Made by a program: the position numbers and the translations under genes | The notes under the pieces: generated by a model | Told to the model about the DNA's origin: nothing | What the model saw: only the letters and a program-made list of their open reading frames with translations | Databases searched by the model: none | Shown here: positions 39,910-48,923 of the stretch, one piece after another | Layout: the number at the start of each line of letters is the position of its first letter | Numbering within the stretch: the stretch's first letter is position 1 | NCBI RefSeq assembly: GCF_016918565.1 | Contig: NZ_JAFFQD010000014.1 | Span: 1-64,000, forward strand | DNA: 64,000 bases | Direction of reading: 5' to 3' | DNA from: Desulfogranum marinum | GTDB taxonomy: Bacteria > Desulfobacterota > Desulfobulbia > Desulfobulbales > Desulfobulbaceae

Positions 39910-41178
39910 ATGGAAGACATTAAGATTTTTTGGGACAAGATCAAAAAGTTGTACAAAGCCCTGTGTCAGGATGAATGGAGTGCAACTACGACAGGTATTG
40001 TTGTAGCGCTTCTCACTATCCTGATCATGGCCTGGTGGCGGCCTTGGGGTGCTGTGGGCGCAATCCGTAACTGGGGTGACTGGATGTTGCACGGGGTCGG
40101 TATTTTCAGTGGAGACCTTGCTGAATTGACAGGTTTTGTTGATGAAGATGGAGATTTTCTGCTCAAGAAGTCCATATGGTATAATACCGGGTCCGTAATT
40201 GGGTTGGGGCTTATCGGTGGTGCTTTCATATCTGCTTGCCTGGGGGGACAGTTTGCTTTTCGTTTTCCACCGGTCCGTGAATATGTGAAGGCGATGATAG
40301 CCGGTGTATTGATGGGTATAGGTGCTGCCTTGGCCGGCGGATGTAATGTTGGCGGTATGTACAATGCCATAGGTAATTTGGCAGCCAATGGTTTTGCCAT
40401 GTGGGTTGGTCTTATTCCAGGAGCACTATTTGGCCTATGGTTGCTCTATAAAGAGATGGAACATATCTCTTGGGGCGGTGGCGGATCCTTTACCCTTAAT
40501 ATCCCTTATCCAGTCCAATTTATTTTCGGTGTAGGTGGTATAGGCGTTCTTATCTGGGGTGCTGCTAAATATGCAGGGTATGAAGGGGATGATTTTGAAG
40601 AATACATTGCTTCTCTTTCCGGTTTGGTCCTCATCGCAACCGGTATCGGCTATGCAATGCAGAGAGGCCGCTGGTGCATGATTCAGGGCTTTCGTGAACC
40701 ACATATGACCGGTGATTCTACCATGGCCAGGTCAGTTGCTCTTTCTATCCTTATTGTAGCAATTGGTGCGGCAGTGTTGAAATATGGAGTTCCTGCCCGT
40801 CTTGATGGCGAAGCTGTTCTACTTCCCATGAACTATGTTCGAGGTACTTTCGGCTGGGGTGGTGTTGTTGGTGGTTTTATATTTGGTGTTGGTGCTATGA
40901 TGGCCGGTGGTTGTGGTTCCGGAACACTGTGGCGTGTGGGTGAAGGGCAGATAAAACTTTGGCTGGTTGTGCCGTTTTTCGGTATTTCCAACTCACTTGT
41001 TGTTGCTTTGTTTAAGAACTTCGATGTTGAAGCCAACGGTTGGCTTGGCAAGTATGTGTATATGCCGGATGTTTTTGGTTATGGGTACACCTTGGGTATT
41101 ATAGTTCTGTTTGCTGCACTTTGGTACCTGATAGTGTCGTGGAATGAAGACAGTAATAAGTTGTTATTGCCTATGTAA
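39910..41178 (+). CDS. YeeE/YedE-family sulfur-compound transporter
   Basis: A 422-residue inner-membrane protein with about ten membrane segments. Members of the YeeE/YedE (TsuA) family pass thiosulfate or other sulfur species through a channel lined by conserved cysteines. Here these are in GGCNVGGMYNAIG, GRWCMIQGFREP and GGCGSGTLWRVGEG, all intact. An N-terminal cytoplasmic stretch of about 40 residues precedes the first helix. The SD is AAGGAGGCAGTGA. It is divergent from tusA and the DsrE-like genes. The set matches the YTD cluster reported as a marker of sulfur disproportionation, so it may feed periplasmic sulfur to TusA. Confidence 0.93.
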   Translation: MEDIKIFWDKIKKLYKALCQDEWSATTTGIVVALLTILIMAWWRPWGAVGAIRNWGDWMLHGVGIFSGDLAELTGFVDEDGDFLLKKSIWYNTGSVIGLGLIGGAFISACLGGQFAFRFPPVREYVKAMIAGVLMGIGAALAGGCNVGGMYNAIGNLAANGFAMWVGLIPGALFGLWLLYKEMEHISWGGGGSFTLNIPYPVQFIFGVGGIGVLIWGAAKYAGYEGDDFEEYIASLSGLVLIATGIGYAMQRGRWCMIQGFREPHMTGDSTMARSVALSILIVAIGAAVLKYGVPARLDGEAVLLPMNYVRGTFGWGGVVGGFIFGVGAMMAGGCGSGTLWRVGEGQIKLWLVVPFFGISNSLVVALFKNFDVEANGWLGKYVYMPDVFGYGYTLGIIVLFAALWYLIVSWNEDSNKLLLPM

Positions 41179-41200
41179 TTTTTTCTTTGTCAGTCTTGAT

Positions 41201-41238
41201 AAAAAGGCGGTATCCTTAACTGGATATCGCCTTTTTTT
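41201..41238 (+). terminator. Rho-independent terminator after the YeeE/YedE gene
   Basis: GGCGGTATCC, a short loop TTAACT and GGATATCGCC form a 10-bp stem (one G-T pair) followed by seven T residues, 22 bp after the stop codon. Confidence 0.9.
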
Positions 41239-41360
41239 ATGCAATCGTTTCTTTTTCGAGTTTTTAACGGATTTTCCACGATAATCAGCCATTTTTTCAC
41301 TACGGGAGACTGGTTGCATTGCTCAGTTAAGAGGTAGGGACTTATTTTTTATGGTTTTTT

Positions 41361-41966
41361 ATGCACAAGTCGCATCAGAAAAGTAAAAAACAGCTTCTGC
41401 GTCGAGCCTATTCAAGATCCCGTGATAGTTTGAGTGCAGAGGAACAAAAGAATAAAAGCGATCTAATTAGTGATATTTTTATCGATATTTTTGGTTTGCA
41501 GTCCACCAAATGTTTTTTTGTTTATGTCGATTATCGGAGCGAAGTGCAGACAAATAAAATTATCGATTTTATACTTCAGCAGGGAGGAATCGTCTGTGTA
41601 CCGGCAGTAGTCTCACAACGTGCAAAAATGGTCGCTGTGCAGATAAAAAGCCCTGCAATAGATCTTGCCCCTGGATTTAAAGGTATTTTAGAACCATTAC
41701 CCGAGCTACTTCACCATTGTATTGTAGATGCTGAAAATATTGACGTAGCTGTTATTCCAGGGATTGCCTTTGATAAAAATGGCGGCAGAATAGGGTATGG
41801 GGGTGGGTATTATGATAGATTTCTCCAAAATGATGCTCCGCAGGCCTTGCGGGTAGGATTGGCGTATAAACTGCAGATGATCTCAACAATTCCTATGGAA
41901 TCTCATGATATATTCATGGATTATATTATCTGCGAGTTTTCAGCTTTTCGGACTCAATCACAATGA
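41361..41966 (+). CDS. fthC: 5-formyltetrahydrofolate cyclo-ligase
   Basis: Converts 5-formyl-THF to 5,10-methenyl-THF with ATP, returning a dead-end folate to the one-carbon pool. The 201-residue protein has the N-terminal basic K-x-x-L-R-R helix (KKQLLRRAYSRSRDSLS), the central FVYVDYRSEVQT and the ATP/Mg signature AFDKNGGRIGYGGGYYDRFL, nearly invariant in the family. The ATG at 41361 gives the usual length. No 6S RNA is evident upstream, although ygfA-type genes are often paired with it in other proteobacteria. Confidence 0.93.
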   Translation: MHKSHQKSKKQLLRRAYSRSRDSLSAEEQKNKSDLISDIFIDIFGLQSTKCFFVYVDYRSEVQTNKIIDFILQQGGIVCVPAVVSQRAKMVAVQIKSPAIDLAPGFKGILEPLPELLHHCIVDAENIDVAVIPGIAFDKNGGRIGYGGGYYDRFLQNDAPQALRVGLAYKLQMISTIPMESHDIFMDYIICEFSAFRTQSQ

Positions 41967-42041
41967 AATTGATGGGAGTCATCGGCGATACGAATGATGG
42001 TCGTGCTCAGAGAACTGAATGTTGAATTGAAAATCTTTCTT

Positions 42042-42077
42042 GTAGTGATCACTACTTAATTATCTGTGATCATCACA
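42042..42077. promoter_or_regulatory. Two adjacent dyads upstream of the HD-GYP regulator gene
   Basis: GTAGTGATCACTAC at 42042-42055 is a perfect 14-bp palindrome; TGTGAT-C-ATCACA at 42065-42077 is a second dyad. Both share GTGATCA-like sequence, so one regulator may bind both. They lie about 105 bp before the HD-GYP gene and after fthC. The spacing does not match a CRP site. Confidence 0.4.
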
Positions 42078-42181
42078 AATATCCATTTATCATTCATACT
42101 TGAGAGTTGGTAGAGGTGGAGGCCCTTAATTAATGCAATATACATTAATTTTTGGGAAATATTTATGATAGCGGAAAATTT

Positions 42182-43237
42182 ATGGACTCAAAGATCCTTA
42201 TTGCAGATGATGATACCCTCGTCAGAACTGCGATAAAAAAAATATTAACAATGTTTGGCCATCAGGTAGTTGCTGCTGAGTCCGGCTGCGAGGCCCTTTC
42301 TTTAATTAATGATGATTTTGATGTCATTATTCTAGATATAAATATGCCGGATATGGACGGATTTGAAACTCTGGACAAATTAAATCAGCGCAATATAGAT
42401 ATTCCGGTACTGTTTCTTACCGGCGCAGGTTCTATGGATTATGCAGTTAAGGCTATTAATCTGGGGGCCTATGATTTTTTGACCAAGCCTATCGCTGATT
42501 TGGAAATGTTTCACGTTAAGGTGAAACGGGCAATTGAGAAGCGACAGTTTTTGCGTAATCAACAGCTCTATAAACAGAATCTTGAAAAAGAAATTAGAGA
42601 AAAGACCAAGGAACTGGCAGAGAAAAATGCATTGCTTGAAGAATATAGTGAGCATTTAGAAAATGCCACTATACAGATAATGTCCAGTCTTCAGGCTGCG
42701 ATGGAAGAAAAAGATGAGTATACAGCAGGACATACCAATAGGGTCACCGAATATTCAATGCTGTTGGCAGAAGCCGCCTATCTGTCGCAAGAAGACTGTG
42801 TAACGCTGAAGAGGGCTGCCCAGTTTCATGATATAGGTAAACTGGTTATTGACCTTTCCTGTATCCAGAAACCAGGACCTTTAACCCTTGAAGAGTGGGA
42901 GTTGATAAAAAAACATCCGGAGATTGGCGCAAGCATTATCGAACCTTTGAGTTTTATGGATAAAGAAAGGGAAATTATTCGTCATCATCACGAAAAAGTA
43001 GACGGTTCCGGATACCCTGACGGCTGTACAGGCGATGAACTCGATACATTGACAAAAATTATAACCATCGCCGATAGTTATGATGCTATGACATCTAAAC
43101 GTAATTATAGAAGAAACCTTACCACTGTAGAAGCTGTGGCCGAGTTGCGGCGATGCAGTGGTTCACAATTTGACCAAGAGATGGTCGAAATATTCGCCAA
43201 GGTTGTTCTTTCTGCCAGATCACTGTATAAACAGTAG
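42182..43237 (+). CDS. HD-GYP-type response regulator (c-di-GMP phosphodiesterase-like)
   Basis: Receiver domain at residues 1-120 with phosphoacceptor Asp52 (DVIILDINMPDMDG), the DDD acidic cluster and Lys (DFLTKPI), then a coiled-coil linker rich in Glu/Lys (about 125-170), then an HD-GYP domain: GHTNRVTEYSMLLAEAA, AAQFHDIGKL, IIRHHHEKVDGSGYP. The catalytic His and Asp residues are present. The GYP motif is GSGYP as in active enzymes, so c-di-GMP hydrolysis is plausible. The ATG at 42182 (MDSKIL) is preferred to an in-frame TTG ten codons upstream. No kinase gene is adjacent. A truncated GGDEF gene at the window start is unrelated. Confidence 0.92.
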   Translation: MDSKILIADDDTLVRTAIKKILTMFGHQVVAAESGCEALSLINDDFDVIILDINMPDMDGFETLDKLNQRNIDIPVLFLTGAGSMDYAVKAINLGAYDFLTKPIADLEMFHVKVKRAIEKRQFLRNQQLYKQNLEKEIREKTKELAEKNALLEEYSEHLENATIQIMSSLQAAMEEKDEYTAGHTNRVTEYSMLLAEAAYLSQEDCVTLKRAAQFHDIGKLVIDLSCIQKPGPLTLEEWELIKKHPEIGASIIEPLSFMDKEREIIRHHHEKVDGSGYPDGCTGDELDTLTKIITIADSYDAMTSKRNYRRNLTTVEAVAELRRCSGSQFDQEMVEIFAKVVLSARSLYKQ

Positions 43238-43286
43238 CTGTTTTTTTCTAATATTTATCTTCTTGTTCGTTCTGTGGAATAGACCT

Positions 43287-43574
43287 ATGAAAATTACCCG
43301 TGAAGAAGTCCAACATGTTGCCGATCTCGCACGGCTTAAGCTCAGCGAAAATGAAATTGAGCGGATGACCGAGCAGCTTGACACTATATTAAGTTACGTT
43401 GAAAAGCTTGATAAGGTCGATACCGAGGGAGTTCCTGTGACTACCCATACGCAGCAGGTCGTCAATGCTTTCAGAGAGGATGTGGTTAAACCTTCCTTGG
43501 ATAGAGAGGCTGTTCTTGCCAATGCCCCTGAAGATAACGGAGAATCGTTTACCGTTCCTCGTATCATAAGCTAG
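43287..43574 (+). CDS. gatC: Glutamyl-tRNA(Gln)/aspartyl-tRNA(Asn) amidotransferase subunit C
   Basis: A 95-residue GatC that stabilises GatA-GatB. The sequence is typical: MKITREEVQHVADLARLKLS, the motif LDTILSYVEKLDKVDTEGVP, and the C-terminal FTVPRIIS. The ATG at 43287 fits the family length; the earlier in-frame start would add an unrelated hydrophobic stretch. gatA follows after 87 bp. gatB is not in the window. Confidence 0.94.
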   Translation: MKITREEVQHVADLARLKLSENEIERMTEQLDTILSYVEKLDKVDTEGVPVTTHTQQVVNAFREDVVKPSLDREAVLANAPEDNGESFTVPRIIS

Positions 43575-43661
43575 CGCCCACCCTCTGCTCACTTTATTTA
43601 CCTCTATTTTCGGCCGGCAACCATACCTGTTATCGTTTTTTCTTAATTACTATAAAATACC

Positions 43662-45131
43662 ATGGAATATTATTCGCTTACTCTTTGCGAGGCTCTGCGA
43701 CTGCTGGAAAGTGGAGAAACCACTTCGGTCGCACTCACCCAGTCAGTGCTTTCCCGAATAGAAAGTGTTGAAAGTTCGGTTAAAGCTTATCTTAATATCG
43801 ATAAAGAGAGGGCCATACAACAGGCTGAGAGGGCAGATGATCTTCGCAGTCAGGGAAAAGGCGGTCCTCTGTGCGGTATACCACTTGCAGTTAAGGACGT
43901 GTTGTGCACCGCTGATTTTCCTACAACCTGCGGTTCGCGTATCCTCGAACATTTTACGCCTCCCTATAATGCTACGGTGATTGAGAAACTGCAAAAAGCC
44001 GGTGCGATTATTATAGGGAAGCTTTCCATGGATGAATTTGCCATGGGATCCACCAATGAAAACTGTGCGTTTACTGTCCCTGAGAACCCATGGCGGCAAG
44101 GGTATGTTGCCGGTGGTTCCAGTGGTGGCTCAGCAGCAGCCGTTGCTGCCGATGAATGCTTTGCCGCCCTGGGATCTGATACAGGCGGCTCTGTGAGACA
44201 GCCTGCTTCATTGTGCGGTGTTGTCGGCATGAAGCCCACCTATGGACGAGTTTCCCGATATGGGTTGGTGGCTTTTGCTTCTTCACTTGACCAGGTAGGG
44301 CCATTAACCAAAGATGTTCGTGATTGTGCCCTGATGATGAATGTTATTTCCGGATACGATGAGCTTGATTCCACCTCAATCAATACTTCGGTTCCTGATT
44401 ATACCCTTGCCCTTGAACAAGGATTACAGGGAATGCGGATAGGGGTTCCTAAGGAATACTTCGGGGATGGCCTGGACAGTGAAGTTGAGGCTGTCGTCCG
44501 TAAGGGAATAGCAATGCTTGAAGAAATGGGCGCAGAAGTGAAAGAGGTGACCCTCCCCCATACGGAATATTGTGTTGCCGTCTACTATCTCATTGCCCCT
44601 GCTGAGGCAAGTTCCAATCTGGCCAGGTATGATGGTGTCCGTTACAGTTATCGAGATACCGATGCCGAGTCATTACTGGATGTGTACAAACAATCACGAT
44701 CGAAGGGGTTTGGCGATGAAGTAAAACGACGTATTCTCATCGGCACATATGCGCTTTCAGCCGGCTATTATGACGCCTATTATAAAAAAGCCTCTCAAGT
44801 GCGGACTTTGATAAAACAGGATTTTGAAAAAGTCTTCCAGGAGTGCGACCTTATTGTTTCCCCTGTAAATCCAGGTCCGGCATGGCCTCTCGGAGAAAAG
44901 TCAGATGACCCGCTGGCAATGTATCTTTCTGATATTTTAACCTTATCTGCAAATCTTGCTGGCATTCCCGGCCTTTCTGTTCCCTGTGGTTTTACCACAT
45001 CAGGTTTACCGGTAGGCATGCAGATGCAGGCAGCCCATTTCAATGAGGAAGTGCTGTTAAAGGCGGCTTACAATCTTGAGCAACTGGCAGGGATCGTTAA
45101 TCAAAAACCTGCGATAGGCGAAAACAAATGA
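43662..45131 (+). CDS. gatA: Glutamyl-tRNA(Gln)/aspartyl-tRNA(Asn) amidotransferase subunit A
   Basis: Amidase subunit that hydrolyses glutamine and channels ammonia to GatB. It is 489 residues of the amidase-signature family with the Ser-cis-Ser-Lys triad: Lys in GIPLAVKDVLCT, the Gly/Ser loop GGSSGGSAAAVAA and the nucleophile in GSDTGGSVRQPA. The C-terminal GLPVGMQMQAAHFNEE is typical. It overlaps hisC by 4 bp (ATGA), so translation is likely coupled. Confidence 0.97.
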   Translation: MEYYSLTLCEALRLLESGETTSVALTQSVLSRIESVESSVKAYLNIDKERAIQQAERADDLRSQGKGGPLCGIPLAVKDVLCTADFPTTCGSRILEHFTPPYNATVIEKLQKAGAIIIGKLSMDEFAMGSTNENCAFTVPENPWRQGYVAGGSSGGSAAAVAADECFAALGSDTGGSVRQPASLCGVVGMKPTYGRVSRYGLVAFASSLDQVGPLTKDVRDCALMMNVISGYDELDSTSINTSVPDYTLALEQGLQGMRIGVPKEYFGDGLDSEVEAVVRKGIAMLEEMGAEVKEVTLPHTEYCVAVYYLIAPAEASSNLARYDGVRYSYRDTDAESLLDVYKQSRSKGFGDEVKRRILIGTYALSAGYYDAYYKKASQVRTLIKQDFEKVFQECDLIVSPVNPGPAWPLGEKSDDPLAMYLSDILTLSANLAGIPGLSVPCGFTTSGLPVGMQMQAAHFNEEVLLKAAYNLEQLAGIVNQKPAIGENK

Positions 45132-46240
45132 AACTGCAGACTCCTGAAAATATACTCCGGATAATACCCTATCCGCCAGGTAAGCCCCTGGATGAATTGG
45201 AAAGGGAATATGGCATCAGTGATTCTATAAAACTTGCTTCCAATGAAAACCCTTGGGGACCATCGCCCAAAGCTGTACAAGCCATAGCAGAAATGCTCAC
45301 CGGTTTACATCGTTACCCGGATGGGTCTTCCTATTACCTGACCCAGGCCCTTGCTCGCTGGACAGGTGCAGACCCTGAAGAAATTGTTCTCGGGAACGGC
45401 TCCAACGAGGTTATTGAATTTTTGATCAAGGCCTTTGTTAACCCCGGTGATGAAGTAATCACCTCCCATCCATCCTTTCTCATGTACCAGAAATTTGTCC
45501 AGGTGCGGGGCGGAGAAAACACGATAATTGAGTTGCGGGATATGCAGCATGACCTGGCAACTATAGCTGAATCGGTGAGTGAGAAAACCAGACTCATCTT
45601 TATTGATAATCCTAATAATCCAACCGGCACCCTTATTAGCAAGGAAGCTTTTGCAACATTTATGGATGCGTTGCCGGAAACGGTCATTGTCGTCCTGGAT
45701 GAAGCATATGTGGATTTTGTTGCTGAGGAAGAGCGGATAGATATTCTTTCCTACGTTCATAATTCACAGAATAAACCTGGTCTGGTGAGTTTACGCACCT
45801 TTTCCAAGGCCTTTGGTCTTGCTGGTTTGCGAGTCGGGTTTGGCATTATGCCCCAAGAAATTGCAGATTTGCTTCACCGGGTTCGCCAACCTTTTAATAT
45901 CAACCTACCAGGACAGGTTGGTGCCTTGGCAGCCCTTGCAGATAAGGAACATTATACAAAGACCCTTCAGGAGACAACACAGGGGCTCAAGTGGTTATCC
46001 GAACAGGTAGGCCGGCTTGGATGCATTCCCTATCCTTCTCACACTAATTTTTTTCTGATCGATGTGAACGGCGATGCAACCCGCCTGTATGAGGCAATGC
46101 TCTATAAGGGTGTTATTGTGCGCTCAATGAAAACTTATGGGTTCCCATCCTTTATTCGCATTACCATCGGTACGACTGCTGAAAATATCCGTTTTATTAA
46201 TGCATTAAAAGAGTGCCTCAACGAGCTTGGTTATGTCTGA
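45128..46240 (+). CDS. hisC: Histidinol-phosphate aminotransferase
   Basis: PLP enzyme that makes histidinol phosphate from imidazole-acetol phosphate and glutamate. The 370-residue fold-type I protein has IKLASNENPWGPSPKAV, the NPNNPTG motif (IDNPNNPTGTLIS), VVLDEAYVDF and the PLP lysine in SLRTFSKAFGLAGLRVG. It is placed between gatA and cmk, an arrangement seen in other deltaproteobacterial-type genomes. Broader HisC-like aminotransferases for aromatic amino acids exist, so substrate range is not certain. Confidence 0.93.
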   Translation: MKLQTPENILRIIPYPPGKPLDELEREYGISDSIKLASNENPWGPSPKAVQAIAEMLTGLHRYPDGSSYYLTQALARWTGADPEEIVLGNGSNEVIEFLIKAFVNPGDEVITSHPSFLMYQKFVQVRGGENTIIELRDMQHDLATIAESVSEKTRLIFIDNPNNPTGTLISKEAFATFMDALPETVIVVLDEAYVDFVAEEERIDILSYVHNSQNKPGLVSLRTFSKAFGLAGLRVGFGIMPQEIADLLHRVRQPFNINLPGQVGALAALADKEHYTKTLQETTQGLKWLSEQVGRLGCIPYPSHTNFFLIDVNGDATRLYEAMLYKGVIVRSMKTYGFPSFIRITIGTTAENIRFINALKECLNELGYV

Positions 46241-46925
46241 TCTGATGCAAGTGGTTGCCATTGACGGTCCTTCCGGCGGTGGCAAATCAACGGTTTCCAG
46301 GGGACTTGCAAGTAAACTTGGTTTTACCTACCTGGACACAGGAGCTATGTACCGCGCCGTCGCCTTTGCCTGCAGAGATCAGCAAATTAAACCCAGTGAT
46401 GAGAGAGAACTCAAACAGCTGCTCCAGGAGCTTGTTATTGAGCTGCTTCCAGCTGTAAATGGGGCAAGCGATGTGCAGGTAGTGGTCAATGGTAAGGAAG
46501 TAGGCCGCCATCTTCGTACTCCTGAGATGGGGATGTTGGCCTCTCAAGTTTCAGCTATCCCTGCTGTTAGAGCTCATCTGACCCAACTGCAGCAGGATAT
46601 GGGAAAATCGGGAAAGATTGTTGCTGAAGGCAGAGATACAGGCACTGTTGTTTATCCAAGAGCAGCCTGGAAATTTTTTTTAGATGCAAAGCCGGAAATA
46701 CGAATGCGGAGACGGGCCGATCAGCTGCGCAGTCAAGGCGCGGAGGTGAACGAACAGGACCTGCTGGCCCAGATAATACAACGTGATAGAGACGACAGTA
46801 AAAGGGCTGTGGCGCCTTTAAAACAGGCAACTGACGCCGTCTATATAGATTCTTCAGACAAGAGCGCTGAAGAGGTCATATCTCTTATGTATGAGCGAAT
46901 TTTACACTCTGGATGTCCGTTATAA
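46233..46925 (+). CDS. cmk: Cytidylate kinase
   Basis: Phosphorylates CMP and dCMP. The P-loop GPSGGGKST is near the N-terminus, followed by YLDTGAMYRAVAFACRD, the NMP-binding VAEGRDTGTVVYP and the lid RRADQLRSQG. Length is about 230 residues. The start at 46233 overlaps the hisC stop by 8 bp; an ATG four codons later is also possible. It completes gatC-gatA-hisC-cmk. Confidence 0.95.
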   Translation: MSDLMQVVAIDGPSGGGKSTVSRGLASKLGFTYLDTGAMYRAVAFACRDQQIKPSDERELKQLLQELVIELLPAVNGASDVQVVVNGKEVGRHLRTPEMGMLASQVSAIPAVRAHLTQLQQDMGKSGKIVAEGRDTGTVVYPRAAWKFFLDAKPEIRMRRRADQLRSQGAEVNEQDLLAQIIQRDRDDSKRAVAPLKQATDAVYIDSSDKSAEEVISLMYERILHSGCPL

Positions 46926-47007
46926 GGCTTCAATCCCTTTTACCATGTCGGAGCCACATCTTGTCCGTTATGTAAAACGTTTGGTAACGATTTATCATCA
47001 GCTGTAA
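46891..47007 (+). CDS. Possible 38-residue protein overlapping the end of cmk
   Basis: An ATG-started frame (MSEFYTLDVRYKASIPFTMS and on to KRLVTIYHQL) overlaps cmk by 35 bp in another frame and ends at 47007. Its balanced composition looks protein-like, but there is no obvious SD and no family I know. It may be the decayed start of a gene that once followed cmk. Confidence 0.25.
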   Translation: MSEFYTLDVRYKASIPFTMSEPHLVRYVKRLVTIYHQL

Positions 47008-47063
47008 TGTGCAATGCTGAGCTGATTTCGCCCATATTTCACATCATTGCCGGCGATGGCGGA

Positions 47064-47101
47064 TTTCATCCCGGACGATAGGTACATCATCCGGGATGAA
47101 A
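47064..47101. terminator. 12-bp perfect stem between convergent cmk and flavodiiron genes
   Basis: TTTCATCCCGGA (47064-47075) and TCCGGGATGAAA (47090-47101) pair perfectly around a 14-base loop, 5 bp past the flavodiiron stop. There is a weak U-run only, but the position between two convergent genes fits a shared terminator. Confidence 0.7.
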
Positions 47102-47105
47102 ACAT

Positions 47106-48326
47106 TTAGATGACCGATTCCACTTCCTTACCTGCCATGTGATCCGCCATACTCTTGGCAACGGTACGACCTAGTTCTACGCACTCTTCCAGGTGATTTT
47201 CCTGGGGGACATACTGTACCTTCAGCCCTTTGTGACACATGGTGAATTTCATCTCCTTAAGGGATTCGTTCATCAATTTTACGGCTTCACCAGACCAGCC
47301 ATAAGAGCCAAAGCTTGCACCAATTTTATTGGTGGGCCGCAGGCCTCGCATGTACATGAGAAAACCAGCCATCCTCGGCAGCATACCGTTGTTGAGGGTC
47401 GGGCAGCCAAGGATCACCGCACTGGACTCGAGTACATCGGTCATCACATCACTGCGATGGTTGACCTGGAGGTCGATCAATTTGTAACTTACGCCTTCTT
47501 CCTGTAACCCTTCGGCAACCTTTTCCGCCATCAACCGGGTTGACTTCCACATGGTATCGTAAACGATAATAGCCTTACCATTCCCTTGATTGTTACACCA
47601 ATGGGTGTATGCCTCAATGATTTTTCCAGGGTTAGTGCGCCAGACAACACCATGGTCAGGGGCGAGCATTTTGATGGGTAAATCCATTTCCTGCACACTT
47701 GCCAGTAGTTTTTTAATCAGTGGGGAATAGAGGGTGAGGATGTTTGCATAATACTTGGTCGCTTCATGCATCAAGACGTCCTGATTAACCTCATCGTCAA
47801 ACCGTTCACTGGTTGCCAGGTGTTCACCAAAGGCATCACTGGTAAAAAGAATCTGGTCTTCCTTCACATAGGTGAACATGGAATCCGGCCAGTGGAGCAT
47901 GCGGGTTTCCAGAAACTGCAGAGTCTTTTTACCGAGGCTTATTTCCTCGTTAGAGGAAATGATATGATAAGGCCAGTCCTCTTGATGAAAATGCTGGACC
48001 AGTGCTTTTTGGCCCATTTTTGAGCATATAATTTTTTCTGGATTGATCGCCTCAACCACTTCAGGAATAGAACCTGAATGATCCATTTCCACATGGTTAA
48101 CAACCAGGTAGTCAATTTTTTTCGGATCAATAATGGAGCTGATATGGTACATCAGGTCCTTGAAATAAGGCTTTTTTACAGTGTCAATCAGGGTTACTTT
48201 TTCATCAATGATCAGGAACGCATTATAGGTAGTGCCCCGATTGGTAGAATATCCATGAAAATCACGAGTTAACCAGTCAATGGCACCTACCCAATAGATA
48301 TTTTCAGCGAGTTGCACAGTCTTCAT
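47106..48326 (-). CDS. Flavodiiron protein (rubredoxin:oxygen oxidoreductase / NO reductase)
   Basis: A 406-residue A-type flavoprotein. The metallo-beta-lactamase domain has the di-iron ligands HVEMDHSG (His78, Glu80, Asp82, His83) and further His in the DHGVVW segment. The C-terminal flavodoxin domain has the FMN loop IVYDTMWKSTRLMAEK, with ILGCPTLNN and GSYGWSGEAVK. It reduces O2 to water, or NO to N2O, with electrons from rubredoxin, which is encoded nearby. Being the last gene of a leftward set with a DsrE-like protein, rubredoxin, desulfoferrodoxin and PerR, it is part of an oxygen-defence module. Confidence 0.95.
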   Translation of the reverse strand: MKTVQLAENIYWVGAIDWLTRDFHGYSTNRGTTYNAFLIIDEKVTLIDTVKKPYFKDLMYHISSIIDPKKIDYLVVNHVEMDHSGSIPEVVEAINPEKIICSKMGQKALVQHFHQEDWPYHIISSNEEISLGKKTLQFLETRMLHWPDSMFTYVKEDQILFTSDAFGEHLATSERFDDEVNQDVLMHEATKYYANILTLYSPLIKKLLASVQEMDLPIKMLAPDHGVVWRTNPGKIIEAYTHWCNNQGNGKAIIVYDTMWKSTRLMAEKVAEGLQEEGVSYKLIDLQVNHRSDVMTDVLESSAVILGCPTLNNGMLPRMAGFLMYMRGLRPTNKIGASFGSYGWSGEAVKLMNESLKEMKFTMCHKGLKVQYVPQENHLEECVELGRTVAKSMADHMAGKEVESVI

Positions 48327-48356
48327 ATCAGTAATCCTCCAGGGATATAAAAAGCT

Positions 48357-48704
48357 TTAAAAAGTTATAACGTTATAGCCCTGTGAAATATAATCGGCCA
48401 TTGACGGGTGGCCTGACATTTCACCTATTAAGGCTATGTTTTCTGCTTCAAGAGCTTGCACAGCGCCAAGCTTGAGGGAGCATGCTTTGCAAGCACCAAT
48501 AATTAAATTACGATCTTTTACTTTTGTGTAGAGCTGGTTGAGGAAATGGTCGGATTTAGCCATTTCATTAACTAAAGTAACAGATTCTCCTTCCAAAACT
48601 ATTTTGCCACCCATATTTTTTCCGTCCATATCCAGACTGTTAAGTAACACATGGATGAAACATAATGGGTCACCCCGGAAAGCAAAGAATACAGTATTTT
48701 TCAT
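48357..48704 (-). CDS. DsrE-like cytoplasmic protein
   Basis: A 115-residue single-domain protein of a DsrE-like type common in anaerobes: MKNTVFFAFRGDPLCFIHVL, GGKIVLEGESVTLV, LIIGACKACSLKLGAVQ with two conserved cysteines, and SGHPSMADYISQGYNVITF. No activity is established for the group; persulfide or thiol chemistry at the CxxC-like pair is an inference. It lies 30 bp upstream of the flavodiiron gene and is likely co-transcribed with it. Confidence 0.82.
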   Translation of the reverse strand: MKNTVFFAFRGDPLCFIHVLLNSLDMDGKNMGGKIVLEGESVTLVNEMAKSDHFLNQLYTKVKDRNLIIGACKACSLKLGAVQALEAENIALIGEMSGHPSMADYISQGYNVITF

Positions 48705-48881
48705 GGGTGCCTCTCCTTTTAATGGTAAATTTTATCCATTATTGGAAGTTGAATTATATGTAGATGCCTCTATGAAAGGAAATCAAGGGCTTTGATCTGA
48801 GCGGACAACATCTAATAGATCAGAAGATCGGCTACATCCTGGGAAATGGTGTGTAATGCATTAACTCAACTTACAATAACG

Positions 48882-48922
48882 AAAAGACCCCCGGCAGCGT
48901 TAGCCGGTCGGAGGTCTTTTTT
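48882..48922. terminator. Terminator downstream of the rubredoxin gene
   Basis: AAAAGACC..CCGGC, a loop AGCGTTA and GCCGG..GGAGGTCTTTT form a two-part stem with T-runs on both strands, directly after the rubredoxin stop. It separates rubredoxin from the DsrE-like and flavodiiron genes. Confidence 0.88.
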
Positions 48923-48923
48923 A

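Noticed and set aside
41239-41360. 6S RNA upstream of the 5-formyl-THF cyclo-ligase gene
   Set aside because: The pairing is common in some proteobacteria, but this gap is too short and I see no 6S-like long hairpin.
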